A stretch of DNA of 64,000 nt from positions 62,001 through 126,000 of the forward strand of contig CAVUHX010000047.1 of the NCBI GenBank assembly GCA_963741405.1. Reading direction: 5' to 3'. Shown one piece after another: positions 15,850 through 25,084 of this stretch. How positions within the stretch are numbered: position 1 is the first letter of the stretch; each line of letters starts with the position of its first letter. Made by a program: the position numbers and the translations under genes. The stretch is from Roseiarcus sp963741405 (GTDB taxonomy: Bacteria; Pseudomonadota; Alphaproteobacteria; Rhizobiales; Beijerinckiaceae). A model generated the notes under the pieces. That model was given only the letters and a program-made list of their open reading frames with translations. It searched no databases and was not told where the DNA came from.

Positions 15850-15913
15850 CCTTGAGCAGGCCCAAGACCGCAGCTGCGATTGTGAACAGCGCGATCCATT
15901 TACTCACATCCAT
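15830..15913 (-). CDS. Candidate 27-residue hydrophobic membrane peptide
   Basis: Reads MDVSKWIALFTIAAAVLGLL then KAFGVLG: a short polar N-terminus, one hydrophobic helix, and a Lys. This is the shape of type I toxin peptides and of small membrane modulators. Its UAG lies inside the covarying hairpin at 15827-15841. A ribosome site is weak (AAAGG about 15 bases upstream). Because it is so short it could be chance; the repeat context is what makes it worth listing. Confidence 0.25.
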   Translation of the reverse strand: MDVSKWIALFTIAAAVLGLLKAFGVLG

Positions 15914-16606
15914 AATACTCTAAACCTTTCTGGCCGGTCCTTCCGACCCTCGTGTTGACCTTGCGTGCGCGAATGCAGCACCAATCAACTCTGAAGGCCA
16001 ATGTTTAACAAAAACTTTGAACTGTTCCAGATTGGAACGACAGAAAAGGCGCTCGCATTTGGTGCGGATTGCTTTTAAATCAGTTGAAATCAATGTTTTA
16101 CGCAAGACTAAGAAAATTGTGCACAGCATGATCTGAACTGGTCACCCCAAAGGTTTGTTGACGGTGCGTCAACCAACTCCTCAGGCAAATCAGGTCCACA
16201 GGGAACCCTCAGATAAACCACAGCTGGACATAGGTGGACATAGGTGGGCCCAAACTTTCTGGATCACGCACGCGAGACGAGTTTGACAAGCCCAGCGCGG
16301 CAATCTCCCCCCATCCGGGGTGGCCTCGCCGATACCTGTGCCTGCCCATAGGCTCTCCCCTGCCAGCGTAGGGCGGCACAGGCGGGCAGGCTAGGTGGGG
16401 TGATGCGGCCCACAGCTGCGGCGCGACAATCAGGATGAGAATCGCGCGACAATCAGGATGAGAATGCGCCGCCGTGGGGGTGACGAAGGGAGGGCGTAGC
16501 CCGACCGTAGACACCCCCACGGCGGCGGCGAGCGCCCGAGGGGCCTCGTCTGGCGGTACGGCGGCTGGATTAGGGATCGGCTTTCTCTTTCGAGAGGACC
16601 GACTTC

Positions 16607-18115
16607 TTGCCCGGCCGACACGTCACCGATCGTCAGATGAGGCTATTCATGAACTTGCGTCGCTACCACTCGCCGGCGATTGCCGGCGCGAAGGCCGGAT
16701 TCAGCACGGCCGCCGCGTACCGCTTCGAGAAAGATCCGCGACTTCCCAGCCAGAAGAAGGCGGGTCGAGAACGACGCCGATCCGATCCCTTCGCCGATGT
16801 CTGGGACAATGAAGCCGTCCCGATGTTGAAGGCAGCGCCCGGATTGAGACCGATCGCCGTCTTCGAAGAACTCTGCCGCCGCCATCCAGACCTGGGCGCC
16901 GGAACGCGGCGAACCCTCGAGCGCCGCATCCGGGCTTGGCGGGCGGTGAACGGTCCGGATCGGGAGGTCATCTTTCGTCAGGAGCATCCGCCGGGCCGGA
17001 TGGGCTTGTCGGACTTCACTGAGGTGGCCGATCTCGGCGTGACCATCGCCGGCCAGATCCTCGATTGCCGCCTCTATCACTTCCGTCTGCCCTTCTCGGG
17101 TTTCGAGCACGCCCACGTCGTGCTCGGCGGCGAAAGCTTCGTCGCGCTAGCCGAGGGGCTACAGAACGCCCTGTGGGCGCTGGGCGGCGTCCCCGAGCAG
17201 CATCGCACCGACAGCCTGTCGGCGGCCTTCCGCAATCTCGACGCCGAAGCGAAGGAGGATCTGACGAAGCGCTACGAGGCGTTCTGCGCCCATTACGGCA
17301 TGACGCCGACCCGCAACAATCTGGGCGTCAGTCACGAGAACGGTTCGATCGAAAGCGCCCACGGCCATCTCAAGAGCAAGCTCGCCGACGCCCTGCTGCT
17401 GCGCGCCTCGCGCGACTTCGACGATCTTCCGGCATGGCGGGGCTTCGTCGACGAGATCGTCGGGCGCGGCAACGCCCGCAACGCCAAGCGCATCGATCAG
17501 GAGCGCGCGGCGCTGAAGCAACTGCCGGATCGCAAGACCGCCGACTACGAGGAGGTCCATGTCGATGTCACCAGCGCCAGCGCCTTCACGCTGCGCAAGG
17601 TGTTCTATTCGGTCCCCTCGCGACTGATCGGCCAGCGGCTGCGGGTCCATCTCTATGACGATCGGCTCGAAGGCTTCCAGGGCTCGACGCCCATCTTCAC
17701 CTTGCGCCGCGGCCGGTCCCAGCCCAACGGCAAGCATGGCCATGTCGTCGATTATCGGCATGTCATTCATTCCCTGCGCCGCAAGCCGATGGCGCTCATG
17801 AACCTCGTCTATCGCGACCAGCTCTTTCCTCGCCGAGCCTTTGCCCTGGCGTTCGAGGCCTTGCTGGCGGGCCTGGGGGAAAGACCGGCTTGCCGCGCCA
17901 TGGTCGGGATTCTCGCGCTCGCCCATGAACGGGCCTGCGAGGCCGAACTCGCCCTCGCGTTGCAAGCGGCTCTCGACGATAGCGTTCTGCCCGATCTGGC
18001 GGCGCTGATCGAGCGCTTCCGCCCGAAAGACGCCGCATGGCCTGACGTCGTCGTCACGCTGCCCTCGCTCGCCGTCTACGATCCGATCTCGACGAGCGTG
18101 GGAGAAGCGGCATGA
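16607..18115 (+). CDS. istA: IS21-family transposase IstA
   Basis: Transposase of 502 residues that cuts and joins the element ends together with IstB. N-terminal HTH (MRLFMNLRRYHSPAIAGAKAGF), then an rve-type catalytic core: GLSDFTEVADLGV (first Asp), the middle Asp in HRTDSLSAAF, and the Glu in NLGVSHENGSIESAHGHLKS. A Mu-type beta-barrel follows (SAFTLRKVFYSVPSRLIGQ, LRVHLYDDRLEGFQ). Intact, with the expected length. It overlaps istB as ATGA (18112-18115), so the two are translationally coupled. Confidence 0.95.
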   Translation: MPGRHVTDRQMRLFMNLRRYHSPAIAGAKAGFSTAAAYRFEKDPRLPSQKKAGRERRRSDPFADVWDNEAVPMLKAAPGLRPIAVFEELCRRHPDLGAGTRRTLERRIRAWRAVNGPDREVIFRQEHPPGRMGLSDFTEVADLGVTIAGQILDCRLYHFRLPFSGFEHAHVVLGGESFVALAEGLQNALWALGGVPEQHRTDSLSAAFRNLDAEAKEDLTKRYEAFCAHYGMTPTRNNLGVSHENGSIESAHGHLKSKLADALLLRASRDFDDLPAWRGFVDEIVGRGNARNAKRIDQERAALKQLPDRKTADYEEVHVDVTSASAFTLRKVFYSVPSRLIGQRLRVHLYDDRLEGFQGSTPIFTLRRGRSQPNGKHGHVVDYRHVIHSLRRKPMALMNLVYRDQLFPRRAFALAFEALLAGLGERPACRAMVGILALAHERACEAELALALQAALDDSVLPDLAALIERFRPKDAAWPDVVVTLPSLAVYDPISTSVGEAA

Positions 18116-18921
18116 ACGCCGCCGACAAGATCGACGCGGCCCGGATCGACCTGGCTCTGAGCGCATTGCGACTGCCCGGCATCAGGCTGATCTGGACCGC
18201 GCTCGCGGCGACAGCGGACAAGGAAGGCTGGCCTGCCGCCCGTTTCCTCGCGGCTCTCACCGAACAGGAGATGACGGAGCGAAGCCGGCGGCGGTTCGAA
18301 CGTCACCTGGAGGAAGCCCGCTTACCGCCAGGCAAAACCCTCGACGCCTTCGACTTCGCCGCCGTGCCGATGATCTCGAAAGCCCAGGTGCAGGCGCTCG
18401 CCGCCGGCGACGCCTGGATCGAAAAGGGAGCCAACTTGTTGTGTTTCGGGCCGCCGGGCGGAGGAAAGTCTCATCTCGCGGCGGCGCTCGGTCTGGCCTT
18501 GATCGAAAAAGGCTGGCGCGTCCTCTTCACCAGAACCACCGACCTCGTCCAGAAACTTCAGATCGCGCGCCGCGATCTCGTCCTCGAAGCCGCGATCGCC
18601 AAGCTCGACAAATATCATCTGCTGATCCTCGACGATCTCGCCTATGTCACCAAGGATCAGGCGGAGACGAGCGTTCTGTTCGAACTGATCAGCGCCCGTT
18701 ACGAGCACCGGTCCCTGCTCATCACCGCCAACCAGCCGTTCGGCGAATGGGGAAAGATCTTTCCAGGCCAAGCCATGACGCTCGCGGTCATAGACCGCCT
18801 CGTCCATCACGCCACCATCCTTGAAATGAATGTCGACAGCTACCGCCGCAAGGAAGCCATCGAAAAAGCCCGCGGCGCCGGACGACCGCCAACGCGCGCG
18901 ACGATCAAGGCGTCGTCATGA
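18112..18921 (+). CDS. istB: IS21-family transposition ATPase IstB
   Basis: AAA+ helper ATPase of 269 residues, DnaC/IstB-like. Walker A is FGPPGGGKSHLA, Walker B LLILDDLAY, sensor motif SLLITANQPFGEW. It binds target DNA and stimulates IstA. Start at the ATGA overlap with istA. The C-terminus (AIEKARGAGRPPTRATIKAS) is basic. No defect seen, so the element looks competent. Confidence 0.95.
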   Translation: MNAADKIDAARIDLALSALRLPGIRLIWTALAATADKEGWPAARFLAALTEQEMTERSRRRFERHLEEARLPPGKTLDAFDFAAVPMISKAQVQALAAGDAWIEKGANLLCFGPPGGGKSHLAAALGLALIEKGWRVLFTRTTDLVQKLQIARRDLVLEAAIAKLDKYHLLILDDLAYVTKDQAETSVLFELISARYEHRSLLITANQPFGEWGKIFPGQAMTLAVIDRLVHHATILEMNVDSYRRKEAIEKARGAGRPPTRATIKASS

Positions 18922-19262
18922 TCGTCGCGCCGCGACAACGACAACAAAATACCGCTTGCGTTCCTGTCGCGCCGCGACAATCATAATCCCGCCGCGACCG
19001 CCAAAATCACTCCTTCTGACCGTCGCCGCCTTCTCATCCAGATTGTCGCGCTACACACAGCCGACGGCAGCTCATGGGGCAGCTCAGGGGGCAAGCCGCA
19101 GGGGCCCCACCGCAGGGACGCCTAGGGCAGCGCCGAGGGCCGCAGGGCTACTGGACAGCCGAGGTGACGCAGGGCATCTCGTGACCGGGGGTAGCCACAG
19201 GACCACCTCAAGGGGTTTCAACGAGATTGTCGGCGACAGGCATAGCAACGGAGGAAGAGCGC

Positions 19263-19568
19263 TTAGTGGCGCGTTGATGTTTGAGCGGCGTCGAGCCGGT
19301 GCCGCTCGACCTCTTCCCGCACCGCACCATCCAACAAAGCTTGGTTGACCACGAGCGCGCGTACAACCGTCGAGACGTTACCTGGAAAGACGAGCTTAGC
19401 GACGATCACGCGCTCGCTCTCGCCGTCCGGCGAAACCTGGTCGCGGTAGAAGGCGACATTCATCATGCCGTCGATGATCTTCGCATTGGCCATACCGCTC
19501 ACTAGGATTGGTTGGATACGGACCGGCTCTTTCGTGGGTGGACCATCGGTAAGTGTCGAAACATCCAT
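19263..19568 (-). CDS. Hypothetical protein, 101 residues
   Basis: Starts MDVSTLTDGPPTKEPVRIQP; the body is ILVSGMANAKIIDGMMNVAF, YRDQVSPDGESERVIVAKLV, FPGNVSTVVRALVVNQALLD. It resembles small conserved proteins of plasmids and islands in which a strand (IDGMMNV) is followed by DG.ERV(I/V).K. I cannot give a function. AGGGAA stands upstream of the ATG, and the protein frame is better balanced than the opposing ones. It lies alone right after the IS21 element. Confidence 0.5.
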   Translation of the reverse strand: MDVSTLTDGPPTKEPVRIQPILVSGMANAKIIDGMMNVAFYRDQVSPDGESERVIVAKLVFPGNVSTVVRALVVNQALLDGAVREEVERHRLDAAQTSTRH

Positions 19569-19979
19569 AGCGTTCCCTGCCCTTTTTTTAGCGCATCGCA
19601 TTTTGCTACGCTATTTGGACGTTGGCAAATTTAATACCCGTAGCTTTAGTGCGACAGTCGCGACCGAGAGCCGCGCATCTGTGGGCAGGCCGACGAGATC
19701 GACGAGCGCACGGCCGATGTGCATAGAAAAGGCCCGTCAAAGGGGCGAGAGCGCGATCCAATTCGTACCGTGTGCAGCCTCGGCTACGCTTTCGGCACGC
19801 GATAGAGGCGCTCCGTACGCGGTCGGCTCGGCAACTGACGCTTGCCAGCGTCCCCTCACGACACAAGATCAACTCATTTCCTGGGGTGGTTCTCAGCCTT
19901 GCGGACCAGATTAGAGTTGACGCTCGTTGACCTCTGGATTATGAAAGGCATCTTAATTTGTCGCTGAGAGCGGGTCGCA

Positions 19980-20180
19980 ATGACAAGAAATCAATGCTCG
20001 TGGGCCAATTCTATGGATGTCGATCATTTTGATACCTCGACTCGCAAAGGTCGTGGTCGATTCAGACCTGCTCCCGAGGAAGGCGTTCGTCTACTGCGGG
20101 CGTTCACAGCAATCCGACATCCCCTCCTCCGTGAGGCTGTTGTCGCCCTCGCCATGAAATACGCCACTGCCGACAATTGA
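19980..20180 (+). CDS. Hypothetical small protein, 66 residues
   Basis: The C-terminal half GVRLLRAFTAIRHPLLREAV followed by VALAMKYA is a short amphipathic-helix pattern seen at the end of small regulatory (repressor-like) proteins in Hyphomicrobiales; a DNA-binding domain proper is not visible. GAGCGGG is upstream of the ATG. It could also be the 3' remnant of a longer HTH gene. 19602-19979 upstream has no other gene I can support. Confidence 0.4.
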   Translation: MTRNQCSWANSMDVDHFDTSTRKGRGRFRPAPEEGVRLLRAFTAIRHPLLREAVVALAMKYATADN

Positions 20181-20349
20181 ACAGAACAACCTTCAAGTGA
20201 AAAACGATTGCGGAAGTCCGACCGTGGGAACGGGCGCTCCGGCTCCATTGGCTTCGCTGGAAGGGCCGGTAAGCGAGTTTTTGCAATCAACTGCATAAAC
20301 TTTGGGTGCGGCCCTCAGGGGCCTTCATTATGGGTCGGTCGCCGGGGGC

Positions 20350-20785
20350 GCATGTTGTCCGCCCGCACCGCGCCGGCGAACAGGCCGTAGTGGCGGATGC
20401 GGTGGAAGCCGCCCGGCAGCACGCGGAGGAGAAAGCGGCGGATGAACTCGTGGGCCGCGAGCGTCATGGTGTTGAGCCGGTCGCTGCCTTCGACCCGATA
20501 GTCCCTCCACTTGAAGGTGACGCCCCTGTCGTCGAGCGCGATGAGCCTGGAGTTCGAGATCGCGACGCGGTGGGTGTAGCGGGCGAGATAGGCGAGCACG
20601 GCCTGCGGCCCGGCGAACGGCCTCTTGGCGTAGACCACCCACTCGGCGCGGCGCAGCGGCGCGAGCGCGGCGTCGAAGGCACTCTTGTCGGCGAGCGGGG
20701 CGAGGTTGCCGAAGAAGGCGAGGCGGCCGGCCGCGTGCAGGGCTTCGAGGCCGTTTTGACCGACCTTCCTAGCGAGCACGCAAAG
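20350..20785 (-). pseudogene. IS91-family transposase fragment
   Basis: Internal piece of a Y2 rolling-circle transposase: ALHAAGRLAFFGNLAPL, EWVVYAKRPFAGPQAVLAYL, ARYTHRVAISNSRLIALDDR, GVTFKWRDYR, FIRRFLLRVLPGGFHRIRHY and GLFAGAVRADN. This is the C-terminal putative-transposase domain. The N-terminal part with the zinc binding region and catalytic tyrosines is missing, and the match ends abruptly near 20350. Confidence 0.8.
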
Positions 20786-20896
20786 CGCCTGCCGCGATGT
20801 GACGCAATTCCCGCGGCGCTGATCGGTCGGCTGGCGCGTGACAAGCGAGTGCGGAGCGAGGGCGTCGGGCGTCGTGAACGCGACTATTGAACGACC

Positions 20897-21109
20897 TCAA
20901 TCGGGGTTGCGGCCCTCGGCCTTGTTCTCCAGCACCCGTCCGGTTATCGCGTCCACGCCGACCTCCTGTGTCGCCGCGCCGGACTTGACGACGACCAATT
21001 CCCCTCCCCGACTGACGCGATCGTTTGTCGCAGCAAATTCGAGCGTCCCCTCTGCGGCGGAGAAACGCGCCGGCAGGGCGAATCCGGGGAATCCCTTCGT
21101 CGACGTCAC
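20897..21109 (-). pseudogene. PepSY-like domain remnant
   Basis: A 70-codon frame (GTG at 21109) with EGTLEFAATNDRVSRGGELV followed by AATQEVGVDAITGRVLENKA. The pattern ..E(V/I).VDA.TG.VL.N..E is the second half of a PepSY domain. Normal PepSY proteins have a signal peptide and a helix before it, which I do not find. It lies 35 bases downstream of the exported protein at 21145-21723, so the two may once have formed one metal- or peptidase-related operon. Confidence 0.4.
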
Positions 21110-21144
21110 GATCGCGCGCCTGCGCGCCGCGTTGGCCGGACGGT

Positions 21145-21723
21145 CTACTCGCGAAGGTTCTGACCGCGCGCGATCATCAGATGATGGGCCTGATGGTGCA
21201 TGCCGAGCGTCATGACGCCGAAGAAGCCGAGGCCCTTCAGCCGGGCGGCGTCCTTTGGCGGCGCTCGTACAAAGAGCGAGGCGCCGCCCTCGATCTGCTT
21301 TGCCTCGAACGTCCACCCGTCGACCCCATTCATCGTCGCCGCGTGGGCCGCGACCATGCGCCGAATCAAATCGCTGACCGGGCCTTCGCCCGTCACGTCG
21401 AACCGCATGCCGCCGTCGACGGCGACATTCGCGACCTTGGCTTCGAGGGTGACGTTGTTCATATCGACCAGGTGCTGGCGGAGCGCTTCGATGTCCACCT
21501 TCGACCAGTCTGTCGCCGGGTCCGCCTCGAGGAGGGCGACGATCTCCTGGATCGCCGCGAAGGCGCTCTGTCCGGCTTCGATCGGCCGGCGCGCGTCCAT
21601 CGTCCCGGCCCCTGAACCCTGCATCATCGACAAAGGATCGTGATGCATCGTGTGGTCGCCGACCGGTTGCGCCAGTGCGGCGGCCGACGCAAGGCAGCCC
21701 AACAGCACGAGCAGGCGTATCAT
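21145..21723 (-). CDS. Exported His/Met-containing hypothetical protein
   Basis: A 192-residue protein with a signal peptide (MIRLLVLLGCLASAAALA, cleavage at ALA-QP). The mature start is His/Met rich (GDHTMHHDPLSMMQGSG) and the chain ends MTLGMHHQAHHLMIARGQNL. The middle is helical (RRPIEAGQSAFAAIQEIVAL, DWSKVDIEALRQHLVDMNNV). His/Met clusters at both ends suggest periplasmic copper or other metal binding; this is inference, and no known family comes to mind. GGAGCGA precedes the ATG. The apparent longer N-terminus is rejected because the signal peptide begins at 21723. Confidence 0.6.
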   Translation of the reverse strand: MIRLLVLLGCLASAAALAQPVGDHTMHHDPLSMMQGSGAGTMDARRPIEAGQSAFAAIQEIVALLEADPATDWSKVDIEALRQHLVDMNNVTLEAKVANVAVDGGMRFDVTGEGPVSDLIRRMVAAHAATMNGVDGWTFEAKQIEGGASLFVRAPPKDAARLKGLGFFGVMTLGMHHQAHHLMIARGQNLRE

Positions 21724-21895
21724 GAAGTCGCTCCATTTTGCGGGCCGGCCTGCGGGCGCCTTGAACATGCGGACCAACTCGCCCATCTTGCGCCTCAATC
21801 CCGCTCGCCATCAAGGGATACCGGCAACAAGGACCTTTCGCGGACACCGGTTTTTTTGCCGCGCCAAGGCATCGGCGCCCCATTGGCGACGGGCC

Positions 21896-22943
21896 TTAAG
21901 CGCGGCCGACCAGCGCGAATTGCTTCGAAACGGAACGCGCGCGCTGCGAGCGCGAGGTCTCGACATTCTCGAGGAACTGTCGCGCACTTTCTTTCCAGGT
22001 GAACCGAAGCGAATAGTCCCGCGCCGCCTCCCGCGGAATCGTCAGCGCTCTGAAACAGGCCGCGCGCAGGTCTTCGTCGAGGATTCCCGCCTCCGGCCCG
22101 ACAACATCGATTGGGCCGGGAACGGGAAAGGCCGCAACCGGCAGTCCGCTCGCCATCGCCTCGATCAGCACAATGCCGAAGGTGTCGGTCCGGGAGGGGA
22201 AAACGAACACGTCGGCGCTGGAATAAAGCTCGGCGAGCGCTTCGCCATATCGTGCGCCCAGGAAATGCGCATCGCGGATAGCGGCGCGCGAGAGCGAGGC
22301 GCGCGGGCCCGTCGCCGACGATGACGGTCGAACCGGGCAGGTCGAGATCGAGCAGGGCCTCCAAATTCTTCTCGACCGCCACCCGTCCGACCGAGAGAAA
22401 GATCGGCCGCGGCAGGTCGAGAACCCTGTTCGCGCGCGGGCGGAACAGCGCGTGGTTCACGCCGCGCGTCCACAGGCGGACCTTCCGGAAGCCACGCCGC
22501 GTAAGATCGGCGACGATGGTCGGGGTCGGCGCCATGACCGTCGCCGAGGGAGCGTGAAAATGGCGGAGCCCGGCGTAGGTCAGCAATTCGGGAATGCCCG
22601 TGCGGGCCCGAATATATTCCGGAAAACGAGTGTGGTAGCTCGTGGTGAACTGGCGCTTGCTCTTCAGGCAGGAGCCCCGCGTCAGCCAGCCGATCGGGCC
22701 CTCGGTGACGATGTGGATATGGTCGGAAGCCGCATCCTCGATCCGCCGGCGGATCCGGCCCGGCGTGGGGATCGCGACGCGGATATCCGGATAGGTAGGC
22801 AGCGGCGTGGTCCACATGCCCTGGGGCGTCAGGAAGTCGAACTGCGCGCCGAACTCGGCGGCCGCTTCGGTCATCCGTTCGAGGGTCGATACGACGCCGT
22901 TGACTTGCGGCCGCCAGGCGTCGGTCGCAATCAGGATGCGCAT
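21896..22943 (-). pseudogene. Glycosyltransferase family 4, broken by a 1-base insertion
   Basis: A GT4/GT-B glycosyltransferase of about 349 codons. The first frame has MRILIATDAWRPQVNGVVST, EGPIGWLTRGSCLKSKRQFT, SYHTRFPEYI and SVGRVAVEKNLEALLDLDLP (donor-domain start). The second frame resumes DAHFLGARYGEALAELYSSA and carries the E-x7-E signature in TFGIVLIEAMASGLPVAAFP. The switch is at about 22274, where one extra base follows the Tyr-Pro codons; removing it restores a continuous reading frame. It overlaps the upstream metallophosphoesterase as ATGA, a pairing common in Alphaproteobacteria and probably serving glycolipid synthesis. It could be a real mutation or a sequence error. Confidence 0.8.
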
Positions 22944-23767
22944 CAGGCCGCTTCCGCCTCCGCTTCTTGGCGCTCGTCCTCGAAGGGCGCGTCGTCCTCG
23001 CGGGCGACGAGCTTCAGCGCCACCGGCCAGCGCAGGACCTCGAAGCGGCCGTCGAAATGCTCGACCACGAGCGAGCAGGACTCGACGAAATCGCCGGTGT
23101 TGACATAGGTGACGCCATCGATTTCGCGGATGACCGGGTGATGGATGTGCCCGCAGACGACGCCGTCGACCCCGCGCCGCCTCGCCTCTCCGGCAAGCTC
23201 TGTTTCGAACGAGCCGATGAAATTGACCGCGTTCTTCACCTTCAGCTTGGCCCAGGCCGAGAATGACCAGTAAGGCAGGCCCAGCGCCCGGCGCGCCGCA
23301 TTGAAATGGGTATTGACGAACAAGGCGGTCGTGTAGGCCCAGTCGCCGAAATAGGCGAGCCATTTCGAGTGGCGGACGACCACGTCGAACTCGTCGCCAT
23401 GGGTGACGAGATAGCGCTTGCCGTCGGCGGCGGTATGGACGGTCTGGCGCGTGATTTCAATTCCGCCGAAGGTCAGGCCAAAAAACTGCCGGGCGAATTC
23501 GTCGTGATTGCCCGGAACGAACACCATTCGGGCGCCCCGGCGCACCTTGCGCAGAAGCTTCTGCATCACGTCGTTGTGCGTCTGCGGCCAATACCAGCCG
23601 GAGCGCAGCCGCCAACCGTCGATGATATCGCCGACCAAGTAGATCGTATCCGCCTCGACGTGCCGCAGCATGTCGAGAATGAGATGCGCCTGGCAACCGC
23701 GCGTGCCGAGATGCAGGTCCGAGAGGAACAGCGTGCGGTAGCGGTGGTCCCCGTGATGCTTGGCCAC
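22943..23767 (-). CDS. LpxH-like metallophosphoesterase (UDP-2,3-diacylglucosamine diphosphatase family)
   Basis: A 274-residue calcineurin-like phosphoesterase. Metal-binding blocks in order: LFLSDLHLGTRGCQA (D-x-H), YLVGDIIDGWRL (GD), FVPGNHDEFARQF (GNHD), LVTHGDEFDVVV (H-G-D) and VVCGHIHHPVI (GHxH), then YVNTGDFVESCSLV. All ligands are intact. True LpxH cleaves UDP-diacylglucosamine in lipid A synthesis; this longer alphaproteobacterial type may have another substrate. The GTG start at 23767 has GAGAGGGCG upstream; longer starts would run into the divergent SDR gene. Coupled to the GT4 gene by an ATGA overlap. Confidence 0.85.
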   Translation of the reverse strand: MAKHHGDHRYRTLFLSDLHLGTRGCQAHLILDMLRHVEADTIYLVGDIIDGWRLRSGWYWPQTHNDVMQKLLRKVRRGARMVFVPGNHDEFARQFFGLTFGGIEITRQTVHTAADGKRYLVTHGDEFDVVVRHSKWLAYFGDWAYTTALFVNTHFNAARRALGLPYWSFSAWAKLKVKNAVNFIGSFETELAGEARRRGVDGVVCGHIHHPVIREIDGVTYVNTGDFVESCSLVVEHFDGRFEVLRWPVALKLVAREDDAPFEDERQEAEAEAA

Positions 23768-23900
23768 GTCGCCCTCTCGCTTGAACAACAGATCGGTCCA
23801 ATGTTTCCTGCGCAGATTCTCGTGTCGCTTCGATGACGCGGAGCCTGCATTGCGTTTATAAGTCGCGGATTCAGACGTGTCGAGCAATCGGGAGACGCCG

Positions 23901-24681
23901 TTGGATCTCGGGATTTCCGGCCGCAAGGCGATCGTGTGCGCCTCGAGCAGGGGCCTCGGACGCGCCTGCGCCGCAGCGCTGGCCGAAGCCGGTTGCGAAC
24001 TCGTCCTCAACGGCCGCGGCAAGGACGAACTCGAGTCGGCGGCGAGGGAATTCGACAACGGATCCGGCGTCGTCGTTCACGACGGTCGTCGGCGATATCG
24101 ACGATCCGGCGATTCGCGCAGCGCTGATCGCCGCCTGCCCCGATGCGGATATCCTCGTCAACAACAACGGCGGCCCGCCGTTCAAGGCGTTCGACGCCCT
24201 TACGCGCGAGGACATCCTGGCCGGCGTGGAAGCCAATATGCTGACGCCGATCGCGCTCGTTCAGGCGCTTCTGCCGGGAATGGCGAAGCGGAGGTTCGGC
24301 CGCATCGTCAACATCACGTCGGGGTCGGTGCGCGCGCCGATCGCCGGACTCGACGTCTCGTCCGGCGCCAGAGCCGGCCTGACCGCCTTCCTGGCCTCCG
24401 CGGCGAGGGCCCATGCAGCCGACAACGTGACGATCAATTCAATTCAGCCCGGGGCGTTCGAGACCGACCGCCAACGGTCGGGTCTCGCGCGCGCCGCCGC
24501 CCAGCGCGGCGTCCCGCTGGACAGCGCCCGGGCCGAAGCGCTGGCCCGCATTCCCGCGCGCCGCTTCGGCGACCCGGCCGAACTCGGGGCGCTATGCGCC
24601 TTTCTGGCGAGCGCGGGAGCCGGGTTCATCACCGGCCAGAACATCCTGATTGACGGCGGGGCGTTCCCGGGCGCTTTCTGA
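23901..24681 (+). pseudogene. SDR-family oxidoreductase (FabG-like), broken by a 1-base insertion
   Basis: NAD(P)-dependent short-chain dehydrogenase. The TTG start at 23901 has GGGAG upstream and gives LDLGISGRKAIVCASSRGLG (TGxxxGxG-type nucleotide site, here ASSRGLG). The catalytic part lies in the next frame: VVGDIDDPAIR, ILVNNNGGPPF (NNAG equivalent), IVNITSGSVRAPIAGLDVSS (Ser), a C-terminal NVTINSIQPGAFETDR, and GQNILIDGGAFPGAF. I do not see the usual YxxxK: the aligned segment reads SSGARAGLTAFL, so the Tyr/Lys pair is replaced by Gly-Ala-Arg-Ala. The frame switch is an extra T at about 24077; without it the length is 260 codons. Confidence 0.75.
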
Positions 24682-25084
24682 GCTCCGGCGTCGGCATGGG
24701 CTCCGGATGCCTGTGGAAACGGCGGCGCTTGCAGGTCCGCATACGGGGTGAGCGGAAGACAACTCAGGCCGCACACCGAACGAGATGATGCCGATTTCAA
24801 CGACGCTAGGGTCTTCGATAACTTCGAAAATATCGCATTTCGGTTTCTGAGGAGGATCGGGCCGAGTTCGCGACCGAATTTTGGGGCTTGGGAGGGGGCG
24901 GGGGCCGGCCAACTGGTGGTCAAAAATCAATCGTTTGGTACCTGTCTGGATGGCAGCAGTGCGCAAGAAAGCGGTCTTCGGCTGAAGGCGTGGGTTGCGC
25001 CGCCGGGCGAAGCCACTCCCGCGTTAGCGGCGCCGAGCGGCGTTTCATTCCCGAGGGTCGGCGAAGTCCGATGGCCAACTAAGG
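24682..25084. other. Non-coding or decayed stretch
   Basis: No frame here looks like a known protein. It separates the SDR gene from the ISAzo13 remnant and probably includes IS-related junk. Confidence 0.4.

Larger units (their letters stand above)
15656..16420. other. Long AT-richer non-coding stretch
   Basis: Apart from the tandem hairpin repeat and the 27-codon hydrophobic ORF listed separately, I see no gene. The stretch is AT-richer than the window (for example 15990-16140) and consistent with transferred DNA. It ends at the IS21 left end. Confidence 0.5.
16421..19051 (+). mobile_element. IS21-family insertion sequence
   Basis: GCGCGACAATCAGGATGAGAA at the left (16421) matches the reverse complement of the right end (19031-19051) in 20 of 21 bases. 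The left end carries a second exact copy at 16444-16465; multiple terminal binding sites are usual for IS21. Further GCGACAA motifs lie near the right end (about 18967-18982). istA and istB are intact. Confidence 0.85.

Noticed and set aside
19060..19200. GGGGCAGCTCAGGG / CCGCAGGG-type short repeats
   Set aside because: GC-rich simple sequence with irregular spacing. No consistent repeat unit could be defined.
20306..20890. 194-codon plus-strand frame
   Set aside because: Antisense of the IS91 fragment, which carries the clear family motifs.
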